Source of the DNA: Cryptomeria japonica
Taxonomy: Eukaryota; Streptophyta; Pinopsida; Cupressales; Cupressaceae
Direction of reading: 5' to 3'
DNA length: 64,000 nt
NCBI RefSeq assembly: GCF_030272615.1
Contig: NC_081411.1
Coordinates: forward strand, 831,936,160 to 832,000,159
In this document: piece after piece, positions 61,171 to 64,000 of the stretch
Numbering within the stretch: position 1 is the first letter of the stretch
Layout: each line of letters opens with the position of its first letter
Position numbers and translations under genes: made by a program
Notes under the pieces: generated by a model
Database searches by the model: none
What the model saw: the letters and a program-made list of their open reading frames with translations, nothing else
Told to the model about the DNA's origin: nothing

Positions 61171-62632
61171 TGTTGGCATTTCAATAAGGATATTGATGAT
61201 TATGGATATAACTGATTAAGGATGTTTACTATCTTAATATTATTATTTTGTCATTGATGTCAAGAAATTGATTTTCTAATTCAGTATGGTGTTGCCATAT
61301 CTTAAGAAGTATGATTTGATGAGTATAAAGATGTCAGTAAAAGACAGAAAGATTGTGATGAATAAGGGGAGAAATAAGTTATTCAATGGGCAACTATTAC
61401 CGAGTTAGACAATGATGAGATCATGATGTTTAGATTGTTTTTATATCCTACATATGTTGTTGATTGTAAGGTTAATACTATACTATGTTACTGAGCAAAG
61501 AATCTAGTCGGTAAATCCTAAGGAACCTAGTCGGTAAACCCTAAGGTTATCGCTATCGGTTAATGAAGGTGGAATGTCTACCAAGTGAAGTTTAGTATTT
61601 ACCGAGCTGCAACCGAGATGTAACAGAATGCATTAAATGATTAAAAGCATTATTTAATGAAGGAAGCTGATGAGTTGGAATTGATTAAATGATTGGTATG
61701 TCGTGCATAAAGTTTGTTAAAGAATCTATGGCAATGGAAGATCAACAGGAAGATCTATAGCTCAGATTGAACCGCAATACCTTAGCACAAGTTCCAAGAA
61801 ATGTATGTAAGTTCCAAGGCGAGGTAAAATGTTTTCAGAATGAAGGATACATTGAACTTGGTCAAGTTTGAAGATCTGATGGCTATGATTGATCATGGGA
61901 TATGTGATCAAGGAGATTAAGCGGTTAGCAAATTGTTTATAAATAAGGAATTGTTGATTAAAAATGGATGCAAGCAAGTGTAAGCACAAGGATGCTACAT
62001 AGTGATTACCGAGCACAGAAGCTTGAAGACTTGTTTGATTAACAGAGTATAGAGCCCAGCAGAGGGACAAGATAAGTCCTATGACTAGATTGTATTGAGC
62101 AAATAAGAATCTGCTTTAGCATTTTAGATGCAAAGTTGCAGATATATTTTTATTACTATTATTTTGTGAAGTGACCGAAAATCTCTTAACCGAGTGGACT
62201 TAACAGTCTTATTTGTAAAACCCTCTAGCAAGGTGACATTTTGATTGAGTGTTTGAAACCCTTTAACAAGGTCACCTCTAACAAGGTGAAGATCCTAACA
62301 GATCTGAGGGAAATCCCTTAACCGGGTCACATCTAGCAATGTGTTTGTAATCTTTAACAGGATTTTCTTTTAACCGAGCATACTCTAGAAGAGTATATTT
62401 CTTAGTGGGTTTGAAATCCCACAGTGGTTTTTCCCTATTTGGGTTTCCACGTTAAATCTGGTGTTATGAGTGTTGTTATGATTATGTGTTCTTAAGGTTG
62501 CATCTTTTATAGTTTTGATTACATATATCTATTTAAGCTACCGAGGTTGAATCTATTGAATATATTGTAGATAAAGTTTGTATGATTCACCCCCCCCCTG
62601 TCATCTTGTTAGCTTGGCATCTGTACTTAACA
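61171..62632 (+). mobile_element. 5' LTR of a plus-strand Copia element
   Basis: Runs TGTTGGCATTTC...ACTTAACA, about 1.46 kb, and is followed by a primer-binding site. A second TGTTGGCATT lies 29 bp upstream (61142), so the start is uncertain by that much. It contains the gtggtttttccctatttggg plus tttccacg box at 62432-62460 and the gattcaccccccccc block at 62584-62599 near the end. The 3' LTR lies beyond the window, so TSDs cannot be checked. Confidence 0.82.
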
Positions 62633-62665
62633 ATTAGTATCAAAACTATCAATTGGTATCAGAGC
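62632..62665 (+). other. Primer-binding site, apparently duplicated
   Basis: The canonical ATTGGTATCAGAGC (62651-62664) is preceded by the similar ATTAGTATCAAAAC (62633-62646), an 18-19 bp offset. One matches the initiator Met tRNA complement; the other looks like a worn copy. Confidence 0.75.
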
Positions 62666-62715
62666 TTTGGACTCAGGAGGAAAACTTTAAAGGTACTTGA
62701 GGCAAAGATCCAAAG

Positions 62716-64000
62716 ATGTCTAAGAGGGATGCACCGAAGCTGAACAAATCTAGTTTTTCTACATGGCAGAAAAGGATGAAGTTGCACCTATCAAGAGTTG
62801 GAGAATATGTTGTATATTATCTGGAGAATGATTTCATTACACCTAGCACCTATCCATTGACAATGGAAGAGATAAAGGCAAAGCAATAACTTATTCAAGC
62901 AATGATTGAAATAACATCTGCATTGACCGACTCAGAGTTTAATGATCTAGAAGGCTGCAATGATGCCAAGGCAATGTGGGACAAGCTCATATCTGTGTAT
63001 GGCGGTGATGAACATGTTCAAAGAGAAAAAGTGGATAGTCTAAGAGGACAACTTGAATCCATGAGAATGAATGAAGGTGAGAACATAACCCAGTACAGTA
63101 CAAGGTTAAAGGAGATTGTCAATCAAATCAAAGGAGCAGGAGGAACCATTGAAGAGAAGGATGTCACAAGTAAGTTATTAAGAACCCTTCTACTAGCTTA
63201 TGCAATCCGAGTCTCTACAATCAATGAATTGAGGTATGTACCCAATATGTCAGTTTCTTTGGATGCTACTATTGGTAAGCTACATGCATTTGAGTTAAGT
63301 AACTTTGATAACAGTGGGTCTTCGGTAAATAAAAGTGAATCTGCATTTAGTTCTTTTCATCTTGATGAATCTGATGATTACAATGATAGAAAGTATAAGT
63401 ACTCTGAAGGGAATCATAGTGGAGCAAGTGAAAGATTTCACAAAAACACGGAGGAGGTACACAAACTTTATGAAGAAATCAGAAAGCAAGAAGAGTTTGA
63501 AGCACTATTAGCCAAAAGGCTACCGAGAGGAAAAGGTAAGTACAAAGGAAAGTTGCCTTTGAAATGTTTTAACTGTGATAGAATAGGACATATGGCTTCT
63601 AATTGCCCTGACAAAGAATCCAGTGAAAAGAGAGGTTATCGAGATGATAGATAGAAAGATAATCATTACAGAGGACACTGAGACTTCAGTAGAAGAGATA
63701 AAAAGACATGTCTAATAGTTGATGAGGAATCTAATGATGATAAATCAGATGAAACTGATACAAAGGAAGTTGTTTATGTGGCTATCAAAGATGGATCAAA
63801 TGAAGAAAGGTACGAAGAAAAAGCTTTAATATCTCACATAAATACTAATGATTTTTGGATCATAGATAGTGGATGCTCACATCACATGACAGGTGATAAA
63901 CACAAGTTTGTTATGTTAGAAGATTATGATGGAGGTTATGTAAGATTTGGTAATGATGCACCATGTCTAGTGAGAGGTAAAGGATATATAACACTTCTTG
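62716..64000 (+). pseudogene. Copia gag and start of protease (truncated by window end)
   Basis: ATG 62716 gives MSKRDAPKLNKSSFSTWQKR. A stop at 62887 interrupts the frame, which is then open for 250 codons to 63654: GCNDAKAMWDKLISVYGGDE, LRGQLESMRMNEGENITQYS, the capsid-type region, and the knuckle CFNCDRIGHMASNC (about 63567-63608, CX2CX4HX4C). After stops at 63652 and 63679 the frame carries on to the protease, WIIDSGCSHHMTGDKHKF (about 63857-63910), with the catalytic DSG intact. Only three stops in 1.28 kb: a younger copy than the Copia at 9975-18708, and of a different subfamily. Confidence 0.88.

Overview
The window looks like intergenic, transposon-packed nuclear DNA of a seed plant, most likely a gymnosperm (conifer type). 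The reasons are its AT-rich composition, plant Copia elements primed by initiator-Met tRNA, an En/Spm (CACTA) transposon with plant-type tnp2 and Transposase_24 genes, and a PPR fragment whose repeats carry the 'CAKMGALEQGMDIH' wording that I associate with conifer PPR proteins. I see no intact host gene, rRNA, tRNA or CRISPR array. Almost every coding stretch belongs to a mobile element and most are broken.

Layout. 1-2284 is the 3' end of a plus-strand Copia-type element (degenerate ORF, polypurine tract, LTR). 2653-57516 is one large minus-strand LTR element with about 4-kb LTRs and a 1.9-kb internal ORF. Its two LTRs serve as empty-site references for each other, so everything inserted in them can be placed to within a few bases: (a) a solo LTR, 4369-5403, in the left LTR; (b) a Copia element, 9975-18708, in the right LTR; (c) a foldback (giant hairpin) element, 20176-55090, also in the right LTR, with a 9-10 bp target duplication. 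The foldback was itself invaded twice: by a gag-only LTR element (21735-43346), which in turn carries a 17-kb CACTA transposon (22210-39247, TSD ACT) inside one of its LTRs, and by an 11.1-kb terminal-inverted-repeat transposon (about 43467-54615). This gives up to four nesting levels.

The CACTA element carries minus-strand tnp2 and Transposase_24-like genes, a captured PPR fragment, eight copies of a roughly 70-bp structured repeat, and a long plus-strand ORF of a family I do not recognise. The 11.1-kb element is the best candidate for an undescribed system. It has a spliced-looking minus-strand gene with a DDE-transposase-like set of motifs (DFAENY, SDNCTGQFKN, HGKGEHDGAG) that I cannot assign to a named superfamily. 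Convergent to it is a plus-strand gene with many tiny exons. It also has subterminal GGGTGCCC boxes, telobox motifs and a long CT tract.

57517-61170 holds decayed, weakly Ty3/Gypsy-like remnants. 61171-64000 is the 5' end of another plus-strand Copia element (LTR, duplicated primer-binding site, gag, protease start), cut by the window end. Coordinates of nested joints were read by eye and are accurate to a few bases. Identities are hand estimates.
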